DNA of 5,496 bases from Draconibacterium sp. (GTDB lineage: Bacteria > Bacteroidota > Bacteroidia > Bacteroidales > Prolixibacteraceae): positions 1-5,496 of the forward strand of contig JALUZN010000477.1 of NCBI GenBank assembly GCA_027011835.1. The letters are read 5' to 3'. Under the pieces are notes generated by a model. That model did no database searches. It was not told the origin of the DNA and saw only the letters and a list, made by a program, of their open reading frames with translations. Made by a program: the position numbers and the translations under genes. This document shows positions 1 through 5,496 of the stretch, one piece after another; position 1 is the stretch's first letter; each line of letters begins with the position of its first letter.

Positions 1-1476
1 TGCATAGGTTGAGTTTGCTAACATTCCGTGCAACGCGTGGCCAAACTCGTGCAAAAATGTTTCCACCTCATTAAAAGTAAGCAGCGCAGGTTTTGTTTCG
101 GTGGGGCGCGTAAAATTCATTACAATGGTAATGTGTGGGCGCGAATCGACACCTTTCTCTTTCCATTGGCTTTTAAAATCGTTCATCCAGGCACCGCCCT
201 GTTTCCCATTGCGCGGGTAAAAATCGGTATAAAGGAGCGACAGAAATTTACCATCGTTATCGAAAACTTCGTAAGCGGTAACCTCGCTGTTGTATACCGG
301 AATATTTTTATTTGGCTGAAACGTAATGCCGTACAATTGGGTAGCAAGTCCAAAAATACCTTCAACCACCCTGTTCAATTCGAAATAGGGTTTTAACATT
401 TCGTCGTTTAAATCGAACTTTTCAACTTTTACTTTTTCGCTGTAGTAGCTCCAGTCCCACGGCATAATTTCGCCATCGAAACCACTCTTTTTAGCAAAGT
501 TCTCAACTTCAGCTTTCTCCCTCCGGGCAACGGTAAACGAAGCATCGTACAAATCGTCGAGCAGTTTATAAACATTTCCGACAGTATTTGCCATTTGGCG
601 TTCTAAAACATAGTCGGCATAATTTTTATAGCCCAGCAAACGGGCTTGTTTCAGACGCAAATCAACAATGCGTTTTACATTCTCCCGATTGTCGTATTCG
701 TTCCCTTTAAACGCTTTCGAGCTATATGCCAAATACATCTCTTTACGTAACTCGCGGTTATCGGCATATTTCATAAAAGGCAAATAACTTGGCATTGTAA
801 TATCGAAAATCCAGCCCTCTTTATTTTTCGATTTTGCCTTTCCGGCTGCCGCCTCCAAAACACCTTCGGGCAACCCCGATAGTTTCGATTTGTCGGTAAT
901 ATGCAGTTCGTAACTGTTTGTCTCTTTTAAAACATTCTCGCTGAAAGTGAGCGAGAGTTTCGAGAGTTCGGTACTTATTTCTCTGAATTTCGCCTTGTCG
1001 TTGTTACTTAAATTGGCACCACTTCGAACAAATTCCAAGTAGGTATTTTCGAGTAACGTTTGCTGCTCAACCGATAAATTCAGTTTTTTTCGCTGAGCGT
1101 AAACTGCTTTTACTTTTTCGAAAAGAGGGGAATTTAGCGAAATGTCGTTCTGAAATTTCGTTAACATTGGCGAAACATCCTGCGCAATTTTCTGCAGTTC
1201 GTCGTTGGTCTCCGAGCTTAAAAGATTAAAAAATATACCGGAAGTACGAGCCAACAATCGTCCGGTTTTCTCGAGTGTTTCAATGGTATTTTCGAAAGTT
1301 GGCATCGACTTATTTCCGACAATAGCCTTAACTTCTGCTTCACCAGCTTTTATTGCTTCAGCAAAAGCCGGCATAAAATATTCGTTTTTAATTTTATCGA
1401 AAGGTGCTGCCTCGTGTGGAGTATAAAAATCTCCAAGCAGCGGATTGTTTTGTGTACTTTTCATTTCCAAATTCAT
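1..1476 (-). CDS. dcp: M3-family zinc metallopeptidase, peptidyl-dipeptidase Dcp-like (C-terminus cut by window edge)
   Basis: Reading right to left from the ATG at 1476-1474, the frame is open without interruption for 492 codons to the left edge, so the C-terminus (about 200 residues by comparison with Dcp proteins of about 680-720 aa) is missing. The N-terminus contains NPLLGDF and the PFDKIKNEYFMPAF block typical of the Dcp/oligopeptidase A group. The segment YTDFYPRNGKQGGAWMNDF lies before the zinc site, as in M3A peptidases. The zinc-binding and catalytic HEFGH is at residues 476-480 (bases 37-51); the downstream glutamate ligand lies beyond the window. Family members cut dipeptides from the C-termini of oligopeptides. 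There is no signal peptide or lipobox, so a cytoplasmic location is inferred. A second in-frame ATG at 1464-1462 is an alternative start. The gene begins 7 bp after the flavin reductase stop, with no Shine-Dalgarno and an AT-rich leader, suggesting co-transcription. Confidence in the M3 family is very high; Dcp rather than oligopeptidase A specificity is less sure. Confidence 0.93.
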   Translation of the reverse strand, partial: MNLEMKSTQNNPLLGDFYTPHEAAPFDKIKNEYFMPAFAEAIKAGEAEVKAIVGNKSMPTFENTIETLEKTGRLLARTSGIFFNLLSSETNDELQKIAQDVSPMLTKFQNDISLNSPLFEKVKAVYAQRKKLNLSVEQQTLLENTYLEFVRSGANLSNNDKAKFREISTELSKLSLTFSENVLKETNSYELHITDKSKLSGLPEGVLEAAAGKAKSKNKEGWIFDITMPSYLPFMKYADNRELRKEMYLAYSSKAFKGNEYDNRENVKRIVDLRLKQARLLGYKNYADYVLERQMANTVGNVYKLLDDLYDASFTVARREKAEVENFAKKSGFDGEIMPWDWSYYSEKVKVEKFDLNDEMLKPYFELNRVVEGIFGLATQLYGITFQPNKNIPVYNSEVTAYEVFDNDGKFLSLLYTDFYPRNGKQGGAWMNDFKSQWKEKGVDSRPHITIVMNFTRPTETKPALLTFNEVETFLHEFGHALHGMLANSTYA

Positions 1477-1483
1477 AAAATAA

Positions 1484-2089
1484 TTACTTCTTTGAAGAAG
1501 CAGATGTTTTTTTCTTTTTTCTCTTTTTTTTCTTCTCAACCGACCAGCCGAATTTGCCAATTTTATCGCCCATTCCAAAATAGTGTCCGTGGCTGTAAAC
1601 CAGTGGTTTTGCTTTGGAAAAACGAAATGCCCCGTTTTTGTCTAAATAGTTATCGTCAACCGAAACATTTACAACATCGGCAATAAACATATGGTGTGTT
1701 CCCAGCTCAACAATATCTTTTACCACACATTCAATATTTACCGGCGACTCTTCAATAATTGGCGATTGAACAATTTTGGCTTTTGCAGGTGTAAGATTCA
1801 TCTCTTTCCATTTGTTAAACTTGCTTCCCGAACGACATCCGTTCCAGTCGGTAGCTTTTGCCAGCTTTTCGGTAGTGAGGTTGATAACAAAATCGCCTGT
1901 TTGTTTTATAATATCGTACGAATGTCGCCCGGGCCTTATGGAAATATAACACATTGGCGGGTCGGAATTTATGGTTCCGGTCCAGGCAATTGTAATAATA
2001 TTATACTCGTCGTGCGTGTGCCCGCAACTTACCATTACAGCAGGCAGCGGGTATATCATTGTGCCGGGTTTCCAATTTATTCGTGCCAT
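1484..2089 (-). CDS. Flavin reductase / flavoredoxin-family protein with lysine-rich C-terminal tail
   Basis: This 201-residue protein matches the flavin reductase-like (FMN-binding split-barrel) family in its flavoredoxin branch. The N-terminal block INWKPGTMIYPLPAVMVSCG is at residues 4-23. NIITIAWTGTINSDPPMCYIS at about 30-50 and the following RPGRHSYDII are the typical flavin-cofactor-binding region. NGCRSGSKFNKW and the closing GHYFGMGDKIGKFGWSV are also family-like. Relatives bind FMN and transfer electrons or reduce flavin in the cytoplasm; the physiological partner cannot be read from the sequence. The ATG at 2089 fits the family N-terminus; its leader is A-rich (ATCAAACAATAAAA) without Shine-Dalgarno. 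The family fold ends near residue 184 and is followed by a run of eight lysines and one arginine (186-194) and a short TSASSKK end, which is unusual. It lies 45 bp after the GHL10 gene and 7 bp before the M3 peptidase gene, all in one direction. Confidence 0.9.
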   Translation of the reverse strand: MARINWKPGTMIYPLPAVMVSCGHTHDEYNIITIAWTGTINSDPPMCYISIRPGRHSYDIIKQTGDFVINLTTEKLAKATDWNGCRSGSKFNKWKEMNLTPAKAKIVQSPIIEESPVNIECVVKDIVELGTHHMFIADVVNVSVDDNYLDKNGAFRFSKAKPLVYSHGHYFGMGDKIGKFGWSVEKKKKRKKKKTSASSKK

Positions 2090-2134
2090 TTTTATTGTTT
2101 GATTAAACGGGCAATATAGTTAATAAACTCAATT

Positions 2135-3640
2135 TTACAATTTCAATACTACGGGCGCACTGATTTTGCTCTCGTTGTGCAAACGGTCTAAAACCGAAAT
2201 CCTCACTTCGTACAGTTGCTTTTTCCGGTTTATTCTCGGGAATTTGAATTTCGTATTTTGGGTTATTTTATAAATAAACCGGCTGTTCTCTGAATTAAAC
2301 ATTGTTCCCACCTTGTTTAAGTAAAGTACAAAACTGTAGGGTTTATCCATTTCACCGGCAACATTGGTAACTGTTCTCCATTTAACTCTTTTCCCTCTTT
2401 TTTTCACCTTCAAAACCGGCTGCGGAGGGGAATTGTCAATCCAGCTCATTGGTGGAATTATTGCCTGATTTTTATAGAAATTCAACCTCAAGCTATCCTG
2501 AAACCCAAGTAAATTCCGGCTAAAATGTTTACTGCTAAAAAATGCCGACCCATCGATATTTTTAATACTACGCAACACTCTTATTTGTGCGGGAAGCTCT
2601 CCGGGCATTGTCCACGCTTTGGTTTTCGACGAAGGACTAACTTTATACGCTGCCTGCCCCACATACATCGCCCGGCCATACGAATGTTCTGCCCACCAGT
2701 TTGCCAGCATTTTAAAATCGACAGCCTGATGCCCAATTTGCCAATAAAGCTGTGGCAACAAATAATCAATCCATCCTTGCTCCTGCCACCTAATAACGTT
2801 GGCAAAAAGCTGGTCGTAGTTGGTTGTTCCGGCTTTCGAGGCCGAACCACGCGGGTCGGTGGTGCTGTTTCGCCAAACGCCAAACGGACTGATTCCGAAT
2901 TTCACCCACGGTTTTATCTGTTTAATGGTTTTATTTAACTGCTCAATTAAAATGTCAACATTCTCGCGGCGCCAATCGGCTTTATCGTTCAAAGAAAAAC
3001 CCCGGTTGTATTTTGCAAACGATGTTGTATCAGGAAAATCTTCATCGAGAGGATAGGGATAAAAATAGTCGTCGAAATGGATAGCATCTACATTGTAACG
3101 GGTAACAATATCGTTTACAACGGCTATTACAAACCTCCGGGTTTGAGGCAATCCCGGGTCGAAATAAAGTTTGTTTCCATATTTCAAAACCCATTCGGGA
3201 TATTTAAAAGCAATATGATTTGCAGCCAACGGCCGGGTGTAATTATTGGCCACCCGAAATGGATTTAACCACGCATGCAACTCCATACCGCGTTTGTGCG
3301 TTTCGTTAATCCAAAATTCAAGTGGGTCGTAATAAGGTTTTGGTGCCCGGCCGGGTGTACCGGTTAAATATTTCGACCACGGCTCCAGCTCCGACGGATA
3401 AAAAGCATCGGCAGCCGGACGAACCTGTAAGATGATGGCATTCATTCCTAATTCCTGCTGCCTGTTTAAAATAGAAATTACCTCGCGTTGCTGCTCTTTC
3501 ACCAAAAGCCCCGGCTTCGACGGCCAGTCGATATTGGCAACTGTTGCCACCCACACCGCACGAAATTCGTATTTGGGCGGCTGTGCATTAACCGAAATAA
3601 ACAGGAGAAACGAAATAAGAAACAGATACAAAAATTTCAT
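2135..3640 (-). CDS. Secreted GHL10/DUF187 glycoside hydrolase-like protein (YngK/DigH-type)
   Basis: The ATG at 3640 gives 501 residues. It is preferred over an in-frame upstream ATG at 3709 because it begins directly with a signal peptide (MKFLYLFLISFLLF, likely cut after VNA at residue 19) and because a -7 promoter box lies inside the longer version. There is no lipobox cysteine. The GHL10 (DUF187) TIM-barrel domain spans about residues 24-390: EFRAVWVATVANIDWPS (25-41), QVRPAADAFYPS (72-83), HAWLNPFR (122-129), the acidic HFDDYFYPYP (188-197, likely active-site strand), GISPFGVWRN (249-258) and DYLLPQLYW (292-300). A beta-rich, fibronectin-III-like segment follows (about 405-501). Known relative E. 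coli DigH hydrolyses peptide-free peptidoglycan glycan strands, so a cell-envelope glycan substrate is likely. The divergent murK-murQ pair supports this. The exact bond cleaved cannot be determined here. Confidence 0.9.
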   Translation of the reverse strand: MKFLYLFLISFLLFISVNAQPPKYEFRAVWVATVANIDWPSKPGLLVKEQQREVISILNRQQELGMNAIILQVRPAADAFYPSELEPWSKYLTGTPGRAPKPYYDPLEFWINETHKRGMELHAWLNPFRVANNYTRPLAANHIAFKYPEWVLKYGNKLYFDPGLPQTRRFVIAVVNDIVTRYNVDAIHFDDYFYPYPLDEDFPDTTSFAKYNRGFSLNDKADWRRENVDILIEQLNKTIKQIKPWVKFGISPFGVWRNSTTDPRGSASKAGTTNYDQLFANVIRWQEQGWIDYLLPQLYWQIGHQAVDFKMLANWWAEHSYGRAMYVGQAAYKVSPSSKTKAWTMPGELPAQIRVLRSIKNIDGSAFFSSKHFSRNLLGFQDSLRLNFYKNQAIIPPMSWIDNSPPQPVLKVKKRGKRVKWRTVTNVAGEMDKPYSFVLYLNKVGTMFNSENSRFIYKITQNTKFKFPRINRKKQLYEVRISVLDRLHNESKISAPVVLKL

Positions 3641-3663
3641 TGCAGGAACTTTATTTTTCTCAA

Positions 3664-3671
3664 CAAAAATA
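3664..3671 (-). promoter_or_regulatory. Bacteroidota-type -7 promoter element for the leftward GHL10 gene
   Basis: On the minus strand this reads TATTTTTG, an exact match to the Bacteroidota sigma factor -7 consensus TAnnTTTG. It ends 23 bp before the ATG at 3640, leaving a short A-rich leader (GAGAAAAATAAAG). A clear TTG -33 element is not visible at the expected distance; a run of eight T on the minus strand (3689-3696) lies there instead. Any promoter here would drive GHL10 and possibly the flavin reductase and peptidase genes. Confidence 0.5.
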
Positions 3672-3696
3672 GCTATTCTAAACGCAGTAAAAAAAA

Positions 3697-3711
3697 CGAT
3701 TGCCCCCATCG
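3697..3711. repeat. Short inverted repeat CGAT-N7-ATCG in the divergent promoter region
   Basis: CGAT at 3697-3700 and ATCG at 3708-3711 form a perfect 4-bp inverted repeat around TGCCCCC. It overlaps the proposed -33 element of murK and lies between the two promoters, a suitable place for an operator. Four-bp arms are short enough to occur by chance, and no regulator gene is in the window. Confidence 0.2.
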
Positions 3712-3731
3712 CTTAAAAATTACTAATTTTG
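3700..3731 (+). promoter_or_regulatory. Bacteroidota-type promoter for murK-murQ
   Basis: TTG at 3700-3702 (-33 element) and TAATTTTG at 3724-3731 (exact TAnnTTTG -7 element) are separated by 21 bp, within the spacing described for Bacteroidota promoters. The -7 box ends only 4 bp before the murK ATG at 3736, so transcription should start at or within a few bases of the start codon. An A8 tract at 3689-3696 lies just upstream. Confidence 0.6.
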
Positions 3732-3735
3732 TAGC

Positions 3736-4572
3736 ATGATTTTAATTGCAGACAGCGGTTCAACAAAAACAAGTTGGTTTTTTTTTAAAGATTTCAATCA
3801 TTCTGAAAAAATCTCCACAAACGGAATAAATCCGTTTTTCAGAACAACAGAGAGTATTGTTGCTGAACTTCAAAAAGATTTAATTCCAAAAACAGGCACG
3901 TCCATTTCTGAAATCTATTTTTATGGTGCCGGCATTATCGACAGCAAAAAAGCAAAAACGGTAAAAGATGCACTGCAACAACTTTTTACAACGGCAAAAA
4001 TTGAAGTTGAAAGCGATTTACTTGCAGCGGCACGTGCAACATTTCAAAACGAAAAAGGAATTGCCTGCATTTTAGGAACCGGTGCAAATACCTGCCTTTA
4101 CAATGGAAAACAAATTACCGGCCACGTTCCGCCACTTGGTTTTATTTTAGGCGACGAAGGAAGTGGCGCTGTTTTAGGGCGTAAACTGGTTGCCGATTAT
4201 TTAAAAGGAATATTGCCCAATGATTTAAGTCAAAAATTCAGTAACCAATTTCAGTTAAATTATGCCGGGTTTTTAGAAAGCGTATATAAAAAAGAGCGAC
4301 CAAATAAATTTCTGGCACAATTTACACCTTTCTTATACAATAATATTAACGACGATTATTGTGCAAATCTGGTTACCAACTCGTTTAGAGATTTTATTGA
4401 AAGAAACATAAAACTGTACAGCGGATACCAAGACGAGACAATTCGTTTTGTTGGCTCTGTTGCCTACTATTTCCAGCCCCAATTAAAAGAAGCGATGCAA
4501 TTAACGGAATTAAATTATGGCGGTGTATTAAAAGAGCCGCTCGACGGACTAAAGAAATTTCATCTACAATAA
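3736..4572 (+). CDS. murK: BadF/N-acetylglucosamine kinase-family sugar kinase, probable MurNAc/GlcNAc kinase (MurK-like)
   Basis: This 278-residue protein has the ASKHA ATPase fold of the BadF/BadG and GlcNAc-kinase family. The phosphate-1 motif DSGSTKT is at residues 6-12, so the ATG at 3736 must be the start. STNGINPF (27-34) corresponds to the sugar-contacting STN segment of human NAGK. ESDLLAAARATF contains D94, the probable catalytic base. Phosphate-2 is LGTGANTCLYNG (113-124), then PLGFILGDEGSGAVLG (133-148) and the adenosine-side FVGSVAYYF near residues 234-242. Such kinases put phosphate on the 6-hydroxyl of amino sugars. Pairing with murQ 7 bp downstream suggests MurNAc as substrate, giving MurNAc-6-phosphate in the cytoplasm; some MurK enzymes also accept GlcNAc. 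The kinase family is certain from motifs; the MurNAc assignment is inferred from context. Nine T in a row at 3778-3786 encode Phe15-17, and sampled stretches look more AT-rich than in GHL10. Confidence 0.88.
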   Translation: MILIADSGSTKTSWFFFKDFNHSEKISTNGINPFFRTTESIVAELQKDLIPKTGTSISEIYFYGAGIIDSKKAKTVKDALQQLFTTAKIEVESDLLAAARATFQNEKGIACILGTGANTCLYNGKQITGHVPPLGFILGDEGSGAVLGRKLVADYLKGILPNDLSQKFSNQFQLNYAGFLESVYKKERPNKFLAQFTPFLYNNINDDYCANLVTNSFRDFIERNIKLYSGYQDETIRFVGSVAYYFQPQLKEAMQLTELNYGGVLKEPLDGLKKFHLQ

Positions 4573-4579
4573 AAACACT

Positions 4580-5389
4580 ATGACAAATATTACCGAATCG
4601 AGTTCGATTTATAAGAACTTAGACAAAATGAGTACCCGCGAACTACTGGAAGGAATTCATAATGAAGACAAAAAAGTATTGCCGGCAGTAGAAAAAGTTC
4701 TTCCAAAAATTGAAGAACTGGTTGAAAAAATGGTTCCGCGTATAAAAAAAGGGGGAAGACTTTTTTACATTGGAGCAGGCACCAGCGGACGGTTGGGAAT
4801 TTTAGATGCCTCGGAAATCCCCCCCACTTATGGCGTTGGCTACGAACTTGTTATTGGATTAATTGCGGGCGGCGACGAAGCCATTAGAAAAGCAGTTGAA
4901 TCGGCCGAAGACGATGAAAATCTATCGTGGGAGGTACTAAAAGAGTACAATGTAAACGAGCTGGATACCATTGTGGGAATTGCAGCTTCGGGGCGAACTC
5001 CGTATGTTATAGGAGCAGTAAAAAATGCACGAAAAAACGGATTATTAACCGCTTGTATTACCAGCAATCCCGACACTGCATTGGCAAAAAACGTTGAAGT
5101 GCCCATTGAAGCCATTGTAGGTCCCGAGTTTGTTACCGGCAGTACCCGGATGAAATCGGGAACAGCTCAGAAACTGATTCTGAATATGATAACTACAACA
5201 TTAATGATAAAACTTGGGCGGGTAAAAGGAAATAAAATGGTGAATATGCAATTAACAAATGAGAAATTAGTGATGCGCGGCACCAAAATGATTATGGACG
5301 AATTGGGCTACTCGGAAGAGAAAGCCAAAAGACTCCTTTTATTGCATGGCTCGGTTCAAAAAGTTCTCGACGAGGCAGAGCTCCAATAG
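4580..5389 (+). CDS. murQ: N-acetylmuramic acid 6-phosphate etherase MurQ
   Basis: This 269-residue protein has the SIS-domain signature of MurQ: YIGAGTSGRLGILDASEIPP (63-82), AGGDEAIRKAVESAEDD (96-112), GIAASGRTPYVIGAV (133-147) and GPEFVTGSTRMKSGTAQK (181-198). E79 and E110 line up with the catalytic glutamates E83 and E114 of the E. coli enzyme, with the same offset of four. MurQ cleaves the lactyl ether of MurNAc-6-phosphate to GlcNAc-6-phosphate and D-lactate in the cytoplasm, the committed step of muramic acid recycling. The protein is shorter at the C-terminus than the 298-residue E. coli enzyme, but its C-terminal helical region (GYSEEKAKRLLLLHGSVQKV) looks intact, so I do not read this as truncation. 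The start follows the kinase stop by 7 bp (AAACACT) with no Shine-Dalgarno, so it should be co-transcribed and probably translationally linked. It ends in TAG. Confidence 0.97.
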   Translation: MTNITESSSIYKNLDKMSTRELLEGIHNEDKKVLPAVEKVLPKIEELVEKMVPRIKKGGRLFYIGAGTSGRLGILDASEIPPTYGVGYELVIGLIAGGDEAIRKAVESAEDDENLSWEVLKEYNVNELDTIVGIAASGRTPYVIGAVKNARKNGLLTACITSNPDTALAKNVEVPIEAIVGPEFVTGSTRMKSGTAQKLILNMITTTLMIKLGRVKGNKMVNMQLTNEKLVMRGTKMIMDELGYSEEKAKRLLLLHGSVQKVLDEAELQ

Positions 5390-5496
5390 AATGAAAAAAT
5401 GAAGTTGTTTAAAGTTAACTATCAAGTTATCAATCAACAACAAAATGTTAAAAAGAAAGAATGAAATAAAATAATCGAAACTCAATTATTTGTATC
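5390..5496. other. AT-rich non-coding end of window after murQ
   Basis: No convincing gene, promoter or terminator is seen in these 107 bp. The only sizeable open frame is 21 codons (5399-5464), lysine- and glutamine-rich, with no recognisable family and no supporting signals. Two related stretches, AAGTTAACTATC and AAGTTATC, follow each other at about 5412-5430. GTTGTT (5404-5409) and AACAAC (5436-5441) are inverted copies 26 bp apart, without a T-tract. Whether the murK-murQ operon continues to the right cannot be decided here. Confidence 0.5.

Noticed and set aside
28..396. Open frame of 122 codons on the plus strand
   Set aside because: It is antisense to the M3 peptidase frame, which has clear family motifs throughout this stretch, and its own translation resembles no known family.
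1487..1500. Inverted repeat CTTCTTTGAAGAAG at the end of the flavin reductase gene, considered as a terminator or attenuator
   Set aside because: The stem is only 5-6 A/T-rich pairs, it lies within the last codons of the gene, and no T-tract follows on the minus strand; the peptidase gene starts 7 bp after the stop.
1691..2119. Open frame of 142 codons on the plus strand
   Set aside because: It lies opposite the flavin reductase gene; its cysteine- and asparagine-rich translation is typical of an antisense shadow.
2090..2134. Possible separate promoter for the flavin reductase gene (minus-strand TATATTGC)
   Set aside because: It matches TAnnTTTG poorly and the nearest TTG is too close for a -33 element; co-transcription with GHL10 is simpler.
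2525..2938. Open frames on both strands inside the GHL10 gene
   Set aside because: The GHL10 frame is conserved across this region; the other frames (including 2581-2883 minus and 2820-3056 plus) have no family resemblance or start signals.
5404..5441. Inverted GTTGTT/AACAAC copies as a terminator of murK-murQ
   Set aside because: The loop is 26 bp, the stem is weak, and no T-tract follows.
5399..5464. Small open frame of 21 codons after murQ
   Set aside because: It is low-complexity Lys/Gln/Asn, in AT-rich sequence, without family resemblance or supporting signals.
5481..5493. ATTATTTG near the right edge as a promoter for a gene beyond the window
   Set aside because: The first two bases do not match TAnnTTTG and no gene start is visible before the window ends.

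Overview
This window reads as chromosomal DNA from a member of the Bacteroidota. The evidence is exact TAnnTTTG-type -7 elements, the absence of Shine-Dalgarno sequences before the starts, A/T-rich leaders, and proteins of typical Bacteroidota form. A Marinilabiliales/Prolixibacteraceae-like marine or anaerobic lineage is possible, but that is only an impression from protein and codon style.

Layout: five protein-coding genes in two divergent groups flank a 95-bp promoter region (3641-3735). Leftward, from centre to edge, are a secreted GHL10/DUF187 glycoside hydrolase-like protein (2135-3640), a flavin reductase/flavoredoxin-family protein with an unusual lysine-rich tail (1484-2089), and an M3-family metallopeptidase resembling peptidyl-dipeptidase Dcp (1-1476). 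The peptidase runs off the left edge just after its HEFGH zinc motif. Gaps of 45 and 7 bp suggest these three could be co-transcribed. Rightward are a BadF/N-acetylglucosamine-kinase-type sugar kinase (3736-4572, MurK-like) and, 7 bp later, N-acetylmuramic acid 6-phosphate etherase MurQ (4580-5389). The last 107 bp hold no convincing gene.

How the genes may work together: MurQ is a clear call. It splits MurNAc-6-phosphate into GlcNAc-6-phosphate and D-lactate. The kinase directly upstream is best explained as the enzyme supplying MurNAc-6-phosphate, as in the kinase/etherase pairs known from Bacteroidota that lack a MurNAc PTS. GHL10 proteins include E. coli DigH, which cleaves peptide-free peptidoglycan glycan strands. 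The divergent pair therefore plausibly forms an envelope-to-cytoplasm route for salvaging cell-wall sugars, with GHL10 cutting outside and MurK and MurQ working inside. No transporter or exo-muramidase is visible here. The flavin reductase and the peptidase have no obvious mechanistic link to this pathway.

No RNA genes, mobile elements, CRISPR arrays or convincing terminators were found. I see no clearly novel system. The most interesting points are the GHL10-MurK-MurQ arrangement, the nearly leaderless murK promoter, and the basic tail on the flavin reductase.
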